From contig NW_020170519.1 of NCBI RefSeq assembly GCF_000524195.1, forward strand, positions 1 through 11,996: a stretch of 11,996 nucleotides of DNA. The letters run 5' to 3'. The notes beneath the pieces were generated by a model. The model did no database searches and had not been told where the DNA came from. It saw only the letters and a list, made by a program, of their open reading frames with translations. This document shows positions 1 to 8,047 of the stretch, piece after piece (positions within the stretch are counted from its first letter, which is position 1; every line of letters starts with the position of its first letter). The position numbers were made by a program, and so were the translations under genes. The stretch is from Echinococcus granulosus (taxonomy: Eukaryota > Platyhelminthes > Cestoda > Cyclophyllidea > Taeniidae).

Positions 1-680
1 GTCTAGTAAAAGAGGTAAACATGAGACAGTGCTCTTCAGGCACCAATCAATCAGGAACAGTTGATTTGGATGGTAGTACGAGACCTATCAAGAGCACACG
101 AAATTGTTGGTAGAGGTATAATAATCACTTTTGACTTAAGTGTGTGTACAATCAACAGGCCAACGAAGTCCCACAGAGAAGCAGCAACGTCGGTACGCAT
201 TCCTTGTGTACAGAAAGTAGCAACATCTCATCTACTCCTCATGGTCACTTCAGATGAATGAACATGCAATGTCTACTTGCTTTATTCTTCGTAGCATTAC
301 GCGAATGTATCTGGACTAGCCGACACAATAGATTGGATGTTATTAAAAAACGCATTATTGTAAGCGCATAAACTGATTTGTCTTCGGTTTATAATTTTAA
401 CGTTTTGAATTGGATCTTATTTTTGGGTTACTCTATGTGGCATTTGTTGAAGGCCATTGTCGTTGTGGTTTGTTTTGTGTTTAACTTTTTCGTTCCTACT
501 TTCTCACACTTTGTTGGGTCCACGAGCGTAGGCGAGAAAGGTGAATAACAGCGACCACTTTCATTGGTGATAGTGTGCGGAGTGGCTGGATGGAGTCCTG
601 AAGCCTCAATTATTAGCCACTACCAGTTGGCAGAATATGGGACTCTGGTGATTGGATGGAGCTAATGCTGTTAGACCTAC
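1..680. other. No supported gene
   Basis: Nothing here can be called a gene. An open frame at 61-261 (plus) begins at TTG, has no supporting codon bias and resembles nothing I know. The rest has stops in all frames and no obvious repeat, RNA gene or regulatory motif. Confidence 0.5.
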
Positions 681-689
681 AAGCATGAA

Positions 690-1027
690 GCGATAGACAC
701 GCGTTGAATTGGAGTGGCAGTAAGCGTCAGGTCAAGGTGAACGAAAAAATAGTGGAGGAACTGCTGGGCAGCGCATGAATTGCAGCAGTGTGAGACCACT
801 ACAAGTAGTCAAATTTTTGTGAAAAAAAAGAGTTATATCTTCCTTTCCCTTCTCAGGATCAGCGGCGTTATTTGCTAGAAAATTCGGTTGCAAGGGCAAC
901 ACCATTTGTTGAATTAAACATTAGTGGTACAAAAGATTTCTTTTACAACGGTATTAGCATCAACTGCAACGCAAAGAGGGCTGAAATGGACGCAAATTAT
1001 TTGAAAGAGCGAATGCTAATTAATTGA
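690..1027 (+). CDS. Candidate two-exon gene fragment, function unknown
   Basis: The 3' part is the better half. A strong acceptor-like tract (pyrimidines at about 838-854, AG at 855-856) is followed at once by a frame open for 56 codons from 857 to a TGA at 1025-1027. A donor-like GTGAAC at 737-742 would give a 120-base intron (737-856). Joining there keeps one frame open from about 690 through to 1027. About 29% of codons in the 3' part begin with G, a modest coding sign. The predicted peptide is polar and mixed, with no signal peptide, membrane segment or motif I recognise (it includes FVELNISGTKDFFYNG). The 5' end is not resolved and there is no convincing ATG, so this would be an internal plus terminal exon. 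It could equally be a chance open stretch after a chance pyrimidine tract. Confidence 0.3.
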
Positions 1028-1039
1028 AATTGGAATCTC

Positions 1040-1066
1040 TTATATATATACATATATATATATACA
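1040..1066. repeat. TA dinucleotide microsatellite
   Basis: An almost pure TA run broken by single C bases (TATATATATA, then CATATATATA, then TATACA). This is a simple sequence repeat of the sort common in eukaryotic intergenic DNA or introns. It sits directly after the TGA of the preceding candidate exon. Confidence 0.9.
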
Positions 1067-2346
1067 TTTGGTCTCTTAGAAATTGTACAAGTGTGCATTC
1101 AAGTAACATAGCATTGGAACGCTGGAAAATGTCTGAAAAGAGTGGTGTCATATTGGCTGGAGTAAATCAAAGCGAAGTTATGAGTAGCCAATCCATTGGC
1201 AAAAATAAGTTAACATCACGAAGGCAAGCCGGGAAGGGACTGTCCCAAAACACGCCATTGAGCACGCATTTGTCAACCTCAAACGACATCTGGCTCACTG
1301 CGTTTGCTGGAGGAACACAATGATCGCACAGGTAGGAACTCGCTCTAACACGTTTGTTTACAGTCACAGAAACACATGATGGGAAAGGAAGAGCATATCC
1401 CCATATGTAATTAACTCATTCAACAGTCATTTCCCATAATCCCCTTTAATGCGTATCTTAACTCAGCGCACTTGAGGATTGTTCACCATTACAATAAGTC
1501 ATAACGTCAGATGGTCGTGTTGGCTATCCGACAACGCGAGAAACCCACAATTCTGGTCTTTTTTGCCTTTAACGAAAAAGTAATCTTATCATACTTTACT
1601 CCATCAACCATGCACAACCGAGAAATGAGAACAATGAATGCAGAAGAATGGACTGTGAAGAATTACGGGCAATGAATTTGATGCATAACCGAGTAATGTG
1701 TCACGCAGGACAGAATTGCGATTGTCTTCTATACGATCTGTTCCCATACCCTAGAAGATGCCTATTATGGACTTAAACACCTTACCCTTGATTCCCCAAA
1801 ATGGATTAGAGCATTTCTCGGGCCTCATTTGTCCCAACTCTGATGTTGTATTGTTTTTGGGCAGGCGTCGTAGTAGTGAATTAGCAAAGTATCGCACCGG
1901 GCGTCGCCTCACTTTCAACTTGTCAAATGTCATGGGGTAGACTGTAAAAATTGCACTGACCAAGACAAATTGCATGATAGAATCAGTTGCTGTTTAATGC
2001 TTGCTCTTCTGTGCAATTTGACATTTTCCAACAAAATGTGGTAAATCACAGCACAATCGTGTATCAGGTGACTCTCTTTCCCTTCACTTCAAGAAATCCT
2101 TAAGGAGATATCTCGACATTAGAACCAAACACTTCAGTAAAATATCTATTTCAGACTGCCATGCTCACTTGCCTTAAAGTGGATTAGCAAACAAAGCTAT
2201 TTCCTCGGCGAAAAATGCCAACTCCATGTGTGACATTTTCGTAGTCAGTTGGACAAGTAGAAGAACCGGCTGATGGATGCGCGTCATAGTAGCTTCGAAT
2301 GTTTTCGAAACATTCACGATTGACGGTATCCAGACTGCTCCTTCTT
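1067..2346. other. No supported gene
   Basis: Several short frames occur on both strands (1167-1367 minus, 1751-1975 minus, 1758-1940 plus). They overlap one another, start at non-ATG codons or lack codon bias, and I treat them as chance. No RNA gene or clear repeat was seen. Confidence 0.45.
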
Positions 2347-2411
2347 ATATTTTGCAGCTGCAGTTAAATTTTAATGGTGCCAAATTTACTTATACAGACG
2401 TCATGGCATTT
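2335..2411 (+). other. Splice-acceptor-like site with short open frame
   Basis: A pyrimidine-rich tract from about 2337 ends in TTTTGCAG at 2350-2357. A frame in phase 0 then stays open for 18 codons to a TGA. Around the acceptor, ATATTTTGCA followed by TGCAG resembles the segment at about 5732-5742 in repeat copy B. This may be a small remnant of that repeat or chance in AT-rich DNA. Confidence 0.15.
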
Positions 2412-2935
2412 TGACCTGGTTCATATTCAGCGCCTAGGTCTCAAATTTGCTTGGCCTCTCAAAAACTCCTTTATGGTGTAATGGCAGTGTGGGTGAACGT
2501 GTAATGCACAGACTCACCCTCAAGAAAGACGTGCGACAAAGCGAAGAACACCAAACCCATACTGGCAATGTCGACAAGCATAACTATGACGGAGTTACAG
2601 AAGAGATGAAAACTTCAGGTTTGAATAAGGCCTTCCCTGATTGGGATTTTAGCGTCGAGCTGCACTGCGTAGTTGTTGTTAAAAGCTTTTGTTGATATGG
2701 ATGGGCAACCGCAGGAGATCCTTTCTTTTTTTAAGATGCACAAAGTTCCACAAATTACGCAAAATAAAGGCCACTTTATTCACGTTGATGACGCACAAAT
2801 TTAGTTGTTGCTTTGCTGTTTTACTTTTCGATTGTGGAATGCCTTGTATTAGTTTACCTTGATAATGAGCTCATTGCTTTATTATCACATTTGGGGTAGC
2901 TGTTATCTCTCATAATACGCAAATGAGCGTGTTGA
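2412..2935. other. No supported gene
   Basis: A frame at 2447-2695 (plus) starts at a non-ATG codon and has no recognisable motif. Nothing else is supported in this stretch. Confidence 0.4.
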
Positions 2936-3181
2936 CAGCAAGTCAGGGCATTCGTGCGACGTGGATGCCGTTTCATTGCCCGTGGTAAGTGTCTGCGGGA
3001 GTGCGTTTTGGCCGTAGATATGGCGAAGCAATTGCAGCGTCTTGGTGGTTGCAGGACATTGAAGCATTCGCAGGAAGTGTCGCTGACTCTAAAATTGCCA
3101 TTATCCTGCAATGAAAGGCGTTCCTTGCAAGGTGAGGTGTATCATTGTCCGCGTGGAGATTACCCTAGAGGCTATTATTGA
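2936..3181 (+). CDS. Possible exon: basic, Cys-containing peptide of unknown function
   Basis: The frame runs from just after a TGA at 2933-2935 to a TGA at 3179-3181, about 81 codons. Local GC is visibly higher than in the flanks, and about 28% of codons begin with G, both mild coding signs. The peptide is basic with scattered cysteines (it includes CRFIARGKCLREC). No family is recognised. There is no convincing ATG; the first candidate start is the GTG at 2954. Two donor-like sites lie inside, GTAAGT at 2985 and GTGAGG at 3132, so the true exon could be shorter. The acceptor side (TTGACAG before 2939) lacks a pyrimidine tract. The opposite strand is also open at 2854-3111. I rank it as possible coding only. 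Confidence 0.25.
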   Translation, partial: QQVRAFVRRGCRFIARGKCLRECVLAVDMAKQLQRLGGCRTLKHSQEVSLTLKLPLSCNERRSLQGEVYHCPRGDYPRGYY

Positions 3182-4080
3182 ATGTGTAGTAGGAACATCC
3201 TAAGCGCTCTATATTTTTCTCTCCTTTTGGGTCTGTAATCCGTGAATCAATCAATCAGAATGTCATGATGAATAAAATGGAGAAAACAGACACAAGCTGA
3301 ACCCTTTTGCACTGAATCACAAAGCCTCAACATGTCTGACTGCATCATACAAATTTGCTGCAAACTTGTCAAATGTCCGAGTGTCGCATGTGTGAGGCGA
3401 GATGATGTGGCGGTTGGATTGCAGCAGTACATGCTGCAATACAAATGCATGTAGCTGTGTGAATGCCTTCATTCAAATAAGAGTACTTACGTGAAGTTGA
3501 ATAAACCTAGTAATTTGCAGAAGAAATAAGTAGATCATGTCATCAAAGTAAAGTGATAGGTATGCCTATGCTAATGATAAAAATGATGGCACAGTATAAA
3601 ATGACAAGCAAATGCTTCCTGGAATGGCGATCGCGCAGGCAGTCAACGCAATTCTCCTGCATCCGGTAGGCGTCGTTTCTAAACAAAGTGGAGGCAAATT
3701 AAAGCATTGTGAGTGACCCTGGAACACCCAATGTTGTTTGTGCAAATTCATGAGGAAGAACACCCCTATGCTTCCCTGCAACTTCACTGCATAAGCCTCA
3801 GTCACTATCATGAGTCCACTTGCATATGTTGGTAGCGAAAACATCAAATTATGACTAAAAAGGGAGATGTGGATGTTTGCACACAGCTTCACATAAAGTA
3901 CGCGCGCACTAAACCTGTAAGAACTTACTCTAAGCACCAGACCTACACCTACGCAATTCTGGCTGAGACATGGTGGAGGTCAACGCAAAGGTGAGAGCCT
4001 TCTATTCACAGTTGCAACTCCAGTTTCACCCAATCAACCAGCCAACCAATCGCATTGATGAGGTTGAATTGGAGAGCATA
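3182..4080. other. No supported gene
   Basis: A 123-codon minus-strand frame lies at 3566-3937 but has no motif, no codon bias I could see and no supporting splice context. A donor-like GTGAGAG at 3991 (plus) and an acceptor-like ATTCACAG at about 4005-4012 lie 21 bases apart, too close for a normal intron. I call no gene. Confidence 0.4.
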
Positions 4081-4094
4081 TAAATGCACACCAG

Positions 4095-4510
4095 ACATTA
4101 TGCTAGTCATGAACGTGTGCCATGTTGTTAATTGTCGTCTTGCTTATCTAAATCATCCATTGCTCTGGTACGTATTCATTCTCCACTTTGTCTCAATTTC
4201 TCATTAAATATGTCACCGCATGCCAAAACCCAATGCTTGTAATAGTTCGCTTGCCTATTGGTAGCAGGCCACTCTTACTATGCATAACATTGAAAGTGGT
4301 ATAAGTGGTCCATTGTGATATAATGAAGTGTGCCGTCAGGCTAGCGTGAATCCATGTTCCGCGCTTAGGTATGCATGGAGTTGTACTTGTAATAGACAGC
4401 AAAAACCGCACAAAACATTCTGCGTGATGTTGTAGTTGGGTGGGAGACAAGTGAAAACATAACTTTCATATGCAGGTGCAAGTTACCGCTTGCATTAGAC
4501 GTCTCAATGG
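4095..4510 (+). repeat. Possible diverged copy (A) of the 5424-5774 element
   Basis: Three landmarks of copy B recur in the same order and orientation. GCTAGT at 4102-4107 is followed by TTAATTGT at 4128-4135. Next comes TGAAAG through GTGGTCCATTGTGAT at 4291-4319, which matches B's GTGGTCCATGTGAT apart from one extra T. Last is 4441-4510, where a GGGAG...CATATGCAGGTG segment resembles B's GGGAG...CATGCAGATG. Spacing differs from copy B, so large insertions or deletions must be assumed. Each match is short. The order and shared orientation are the argument for homology, but it stays tentative without a computed alignment. Confidence 0.35.
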
Positions 4511-4570
4511 ACAGTTTCAGTGGAGTGGGCACTGAAACTGCAAGTATTGAAAACGTCGTGAGTGTAAATG
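4365..4570 (-). CDS. Weak candidate exon on minus strand
   Basis: Read on the minus strand, a long pyrimidine tract (complement of 4573-4595) ends in an acceptor AG at 4572-4571. A frame then runs open to the TAA at 4365, about 68 codons. The peptide is rich in Thr and Ser and has no recognised domain. Codon bias is weak. It overlaps possible repeat copy A, and its stretch around LHLHMK resembles the minus-strand reading of copies B and D (around LHLHAK and LHLNGK). That similarity follows from the DNA similarity and does not itself prove coding. This is likely a chance frame. Confidence 0.12.
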
Positions 4571-4649
4571 CTGTTGGGGGAAGCGGGGATTGGGTTAGGA
4601 AATAGAGCCACATGCTATAAGGGCTTGGAAAATGTGCGCCTTTGATTAG

Positions 4650-4961
4650 GTGTCAGTGGCATTTTATGCGTTTCTCCTGATAACTCTTCCACATGAATTT
4701 ATTTTGAAAGCAGAAGGGCCTCGTAAGTTTGTCGCTTGCGCTCTCACAAATTGGATAGGCTTTTGCATGACTAAATTAAATGAACTCAAATTTCGCGTTT
4801 ATGTGTGCGAGATAGAAGCTGACCCAGTGTTATGGAGGTCTCGGATTATTGGGACGCCAGAGGGACCATCGCCACAAATGTATTTCCGTCTTCCTGAAGA
4901 AGCTGTATGCATTACACATTTGTTTAAAGCATATTTTTTAAACATGGTGTTAAACGATTAA
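4650..4961 (+). CDS. Possible exon of about 103 codons, function unknown
   Basis: A plus-strand frame runs from GTG at 4650 to a TAA at 4959-4961. The base triplet just before it is TAG at 4647-4649, within TTTGATTAG. If this is a splice acceptor, the exon begins exactly where the frame opens. About 29% of codons begin with G, above what the local composition suggests. The peptide starts hydrophobic (AFYAFLLITL), then becomes mixed, with a Pro-rich patch GTPEGPSPQ near residue 70. I recognise no family. A consensus donor GTAAGT lies inside at 4721, so the exon could end there. A frame this long is not rare by chance in a window of this size, so confidence is limited. Confidence 0.25.
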   Translation: MSVAFYAFLLITLPHEFILKAEGPRKFVACALTNWIGFCMTKLNELKFRVYVCEIEADPVLWRSRIIGTPEGPSPQMYFRLPEEAVCITHLFKAYFLNMVLND

Positions 4962-5423
4962 TTTTGTGCTGCTTGGATCTTTATCTTTACATCTCATCTG
5001 TCAGTATTTTTAAATAGGCATGAACAAGGTAATTAAAGTGTGATGTCATCCTGCCCCATGATGTTTTCGTTTGATCGCAGTTGAAAGGCAGGCAATCTGG
5101 TAAAAGCAAATAAGCAATGGCCAGTGCTATGTTGGCAATGAAGTCTGGGGTCGTCCCTGCCATTGGATGAAGTTAGGCTGACATCTAAATATTCCTCTTT
5201 TCCATGTACAATCCTCTCTTTTCAATTATTTGCCTATCGTAATAAAAGAACTGTTGAGTGTGAGAAGTGAATCGCACGAGAATCCTTTTCTGTACTTAAA
5301 CAAATTGAACATTTTAAGGTGATCCTGCGCATGAAAGAAAGTAGGAGATACACAATTGTTGTGGGGACACGGCAGTAATGAAATAGGTGGTCTTGTGGAC
5401 ACCATTGGAAAAATTATGTCTCA
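4962..5423. other. No supported gene; short splice-like pairs
   Basis: Two acceptor-donor pairs enclose very short segments. One is 5005-5028, 24 bases, between a pyrimidine-rich tract ending CTGTCAG and GTAATT. The other is 5081-5099, 19 bases, between GATCGCAG and GTAAAA. Neither encodes anything recognisable, and such pairs are expected by chance. Confidence 0.3.
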
Positions 5424-5774
5424 TTTTAGGAAGTGTCGACATCACTCTGAACGACGTATCATAACAGAAGGCATTGCTAGTAGAATCTTTATCCCCCACA
5501 GTTTGGACAGCATACTTCGTACCTAATTGTACATTTCAGAAGCCACGAGAAGGTGAGTGAGTGCAGTTGGAGAAGAATATGCAAGAATATTGCAGGATGG
5601 AGGCTTGTTTGTAATAAGTAAATTCACATATACCTTCGTTGCAAAACACAGTACTTTGGATAGTGAATGGTGTCCGTGTGGTCCATGTGATGCTAGAGGG
5701 AAGGTGGAATGAGGGAGGATAATTAGCAAATATTTTGCATGCAGATGAAGTGAACTTGGAGACATCGTTTCCGC
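5424..5774 (+). repeat. Diverged repeat element, copy B
   Basis: This segment is homologous to 11630-11996 in the same orientation. The first 146 bases align without any gap at 98/146 identity by hand count. After a less similar, gapped middle, the match resumes with 18 identical bases at 5681-5698 and continues to about 5774. In the segment that aligns best as a minus-strand frame, substitutions fall about evenly on the three codon positions (12, 11 and 10), so I see no sign of protein-level constraint on that strand. The element could be a decayed duplicated exon and its flanks, or an unclassified mobile element fragment. I found no terminal inverted repeats or target-site duplications. Confidence 0.85.
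5430..5552 (+). other. 123-base exon-like core of repeat copy B
   Basis: The core is bounded by an acceptor-like CATTTTAG ending at 5429 and a donor-like AAG-GTGAGT starting at 5553. The same borders and exactly the same length occur in copy D. The length is a multiple of three. The most open frame (offset 1) reads KCRHHSERR and then meets a TAA at 5524-5526. Copy D reads KCQHHPKRR and has a TAA at the equivalent place. So the core is non-coding, a pseudo-exon, or contains a stop used as the true end. An inner acceptor (ACATTTCAG ending 5539) would instead give a 13-base exon. On the minus strand, an AATTAG-G acceptor-like site at 5527-5522 is also shared with copy D, so strand is not settled. 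Confidence 0.35.
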
Positions 5775-6465
5775 TTTCTCTGTTCCTTCGTGGATAATCA
5801 AATGTGGAAATCAAATTCGCTGCTTAAGGCGCAAACATTGAATCTTGGGTTTGTAAATTGTTTCATCAATCTTGTGAAGGCATTGCCATATATTCCTGAC
5901 AACACTAATGTATTCCTTTCCATCATTTGCTCACGATCGAGTTCTGGGTCAATTCTGTCCTTCATTCTTGATTTGAAATACAGGTTTACTTTGATATGAA
6001 TGGAAGAAACCTGTACAGATGGAAAGGCAGTACTCTTCAAAAGCCCTCTTCACCCTATTGCCGTAAGTTTGAATACCATTTAATTGGGTCATATTTCGAG
6101 TTCTTAAATGCAGCTAATGTGCCAGTCATTGCTTTTCTCTACCTACTCAAGGTAACTTAATACGACATGAACAGTCCGATCAAAGAGTATTCATCGCGAA
6201 CATCGCACGTGATGACAAAGATGCGAATAGCACTTTTGAATGGTCTACTCTTAACAGCAGACTGGTCATAAGTGTAGACTGGATGCAGGGAGGTGAGTGA
6301 ACATCCCCTCTGATAAGGCAGGACTGTCGTCTTTCTTTGTAAAGAAACTGCTTCACCACCACTGCTACACCATGAAGTGAAATAAAACTAAGTCTTATCT
6401 AGAGACAAACAATTGTGCGATAGATGTAAAAAGTGGTGTCCTTTCGAAGTTACTGATATTATTGC
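5775..6465. other. No supported gene
   Basis: Overlapping open frames on both strands (5790-5999 plus, 5798-6040 minus, 6180-6362 minus) contradict one another. The minus frame at 5798-6040 contains PELDREQ, which recalls the LDRE motif of cadherin repeats. No other cadherin motif (DxNDN, DxD) accompanies it, so I do not call it. Confidence 0.35.
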
Positions 6466-6720
6466 ATTGATTTAGGTAAATCGCCAGAAATTTCGCAATG
6501 CAGGGGTGAGTTCAAACGCACGGCTATTCGATGATGAGCATAATACCAGACCACTTTAAGTATTGCAACAATAAGTTTTGCTTTGTATATGCAACATAGT
6601 CCAATATGCATGAAGTAAATTAGAGTATTCTGTAATGTTTGATGCTGATGGGAGCTTAGTAAACATTTTGGCAGTGAATATTTGCTGACCGCTTACATGA
6701 TGCGACTTTCGAGATACGAG
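6466..6720 (+). repeat. Possible diverged copy (C) of the repeat element
   Basis: Landmarks recur in order and orientation. ATTTCGCAATGCAGG with donor-like GTGAGT at 6490-6511 parallels copy D's ATTATCCGAATCCAG...GTGAAT. ATAGTCCAATATGC at 6596-6609 parallels D's ATAGTCCATGTGATGC. AACATTTTGGCA followed by GAATATTTGCTGAC at about 6663-6688 parallels B's AAATATTTTGCATGCAGAT. The distance between the last two landmarks (about 76 bases) falls between those of B (about 60) and D (about 88). Sequence between landmarks is poorly conserved, so the call needs alignment support. Confidence 0.35.
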
Positions 6721-6760
6721 GGTGGAAGGGATAGGTACAGCGAAATGTATCATGACCAAA

Positions 6761-7192
6761 TTAGTAATGCAAAGTTGGTTGCAAAAGCCGTATATTTAGG
6801 AAAATGTATAGCATATGGTATTCGTGATGTGCTCCACCGCCTCCATATTGTACTGCACACAAACATTGGGTGCACAGTGCTGAATCCCATCCGTAAAAAG
6901 TGTATTGCCCCACACCCCCCAGAAAGCCTAAAAACTGACACATAGAAGTCTGCTTTATTTGCGAAATTGCCAGCAATGCTTGAAGTAGGCATATGCGATA
7001 AATGAAGCAATGGCTGGCACGACACGCATGATATCTAGGTGATAGTGCTGCTTGTATAGCAACAAAAACCGGCCAACAACCATCAAATGGGCTATCATTT
7101 AAATTCCAGCAAACAACTTTAGTGAATTTGCAATTTGTTAGCAGAATGAAAACTACCTCCGTTAGAAACAAACCGTACACTTCAACCGCCAA
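6761..7192 (-). CDS. Longest open frame (143 codons), Cys-rich, unlikely to be a gene as drawn
   Basis: This is the longest frame in the window. It begins at a TTG, not an ATG, and ends in TAA at 6761. The predicted peptide is hydrophobic and strikingly rich in cysteine (about one residue in ten), with a glycine run QYGGGGA near its C-terminus. I see no signal peptide followed by a regular cysteine spacing and recognise no family. A plus-strand frame (6682-6945) overlaps its 3' half, and at most one can be real. A frame of this length is somewhat longer than expected by chance in 12 kb of this composition, but not decisively. Confidence 0.2.
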   Translation of the reverse strand: MAVEVYGLFLTEVVFILLTNCKFTKVVCWNLNDSPFDGCWPVFVAIQAALSPRYHACRASHCFIYRICLLQALLAISQIKQTSMCQFLGFLGGVGQYTFYGWDSALCTQCLCAVQYGGGGAHHEYHMLYIFLNIRLLQPTLHY

Positions 7193-7429
7193 TTTGATTC
7201 AACGGATTTCCAATTTCAGCTTAATTCATTCACAAATTAATGCGTTACCTTGGCAGAGACAACCTTCTCAGTGTTGCAGTTGTTTTCAATCCTAGTTACA
7301 ATCACCAGATTTCATTAAAATTTTTACTATTGCCAGATATCCTCATTCATGCCAGATCAAACTCACTTCAATCCCTTCATTTGATATATGTAGCAAAAAT
7401 GCCTTATGCATTCGTAAATTTGGAAAGTT

Positions 7430-7490
7430 GAATTAATTACTTTAGCATTGCATGAGTTGCGCTTGCATTAAAGTTGATTTGTTTTCTTTT
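7430..7490 (+). repeat. Short similarity to repeat copy A
   Basis: The 11 bases at 7460-7470 (CGCTTGCATTA) are identical to 4487-4497. Upstream, ACTTTAGCATTGCATGAG resembles A's ACTTTCATATGCAGGTG. It may be another repeat remnant, but the match is short. Confidence 0.2.
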
Positions 7491-7512
7491 CTCATTCGAT
7501 GATCGTGTGCAG

Positions 7513-7784
7513 CAACAACTTCCTCGGGTAAGTTGATTAAGCTATCAATTGTAGTCACATTCATCACCCTAACACATTTCTTCAAAGCAACCAAATTTAT
7601 TTGTCTGTTGTGTTGTAATTATCCAACTAACTTCTCCGCTTATTTTTATCTGCCAGGACGTGGAACGGCATACACTTCGAAGTGTAAGTTGTTTATCCAT
7701 TCAGTGAACTCATTTCAAATTCATGAAGATATTGGTGGCGGAGATGATGATGATGATTCATTGGCTACTGAGTGCTTTCAATAA
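7513..7784 (+). CDS. Candidate 3' end of a gene: 15-base microexon plus acidic terminal exon
   Basis: A pyrimidine tract ending GTGTGCAG (AG 7511-7512) precedes 15 bases (7513-7527), followed by consensus donor GTAAGT. A second tract ending TCTGCCAG (AG 7655-7656) precedes a frame open to TAA at 7782-7784. The intron would be 129 bases (7528-7656). Both exons join in frame as TTSSG-RGTAYTSK, with the intron in phase 1. The end of the second exon is acidic, with five GAT codons (GGGDDDDDS). A second GTAAGT at 7684 would make the middle piece a 27-base exon, but the next acceptor is only 21 bases on, too short for an ordinary intron. Upstream exons were not identified, and no family is recognised. 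The intron itself carries no stop in this frame, so a simple unspliced open frame is an alternative. Confidence 0.3.
7743..7757 (+). repeat. (GAT)5 trinucleotide run
   Basis: Five perfect GAT units fall in frame with the acidic candidate exon, giving five consecutive Asp codons. It is either a coding Asp run or a plain microsatellite. Confidence 0.8.
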
Positions 7785-8047
7785 CTGATTATTTTGTTGG
7801 GGTCAGGCCAGTGACAATTATCCATCACGTGTGAATTAGGGTAACTCCTCTGATGGAGGGGGATGAGCACTCTTACTTTCTCCTTGCCTACATTTCATCC
7901 ATTCATCAGCGATGTGTCCACGGATTTACCTTCACTTGATTAAAGCATTTAAGCCTACAAGGCAATGTGCCTTGAAAAAGCCAAATAAGGTTAGACAATC
8001 TCATTTTCAACTTTACTAGCCTTTAAACTTTCCCACTGTTTATTTTG
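7785..8047. other. No supported gene
   Basis: No open frame of note. Bases at 7820-7841 (TCCAT...GTG...TTAGGG) faintly resemble the GTCCATGTGATGCTAGAG part of the repeat, too weak to call. Confidence 0.35.

Noticed and set aside
3485..3508. Minus-strand 16-base segment between an acceptor-like CTAG and a GTAAGT donor
   Set aside because: GTAAGT occurs about as often as chance predicts on both strands, the length is not a multiple of three, and there is no adjoining open frame.
3566..3937. 123-codon minus-strand frame
   Set aside because: No recognisable domain, no codon bias, and no splice or promoter context; its length is within chance expectation for the window.
5798..6040. Cadherin-like LDRE motif in a minus-strand frame
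   Set aside because: A single four-residue match without DxD or DxNDN motifs, on a frame contradicted by a plus-strand frame over the same bases.
6682..6945. Plus-strand frame with a LGKCIAYGI segment recalling a HECT-domain helix
   Set aside because: The match is a few residues, the conserved following motifs are absent, and the longer minus-strand frame overlaps it.
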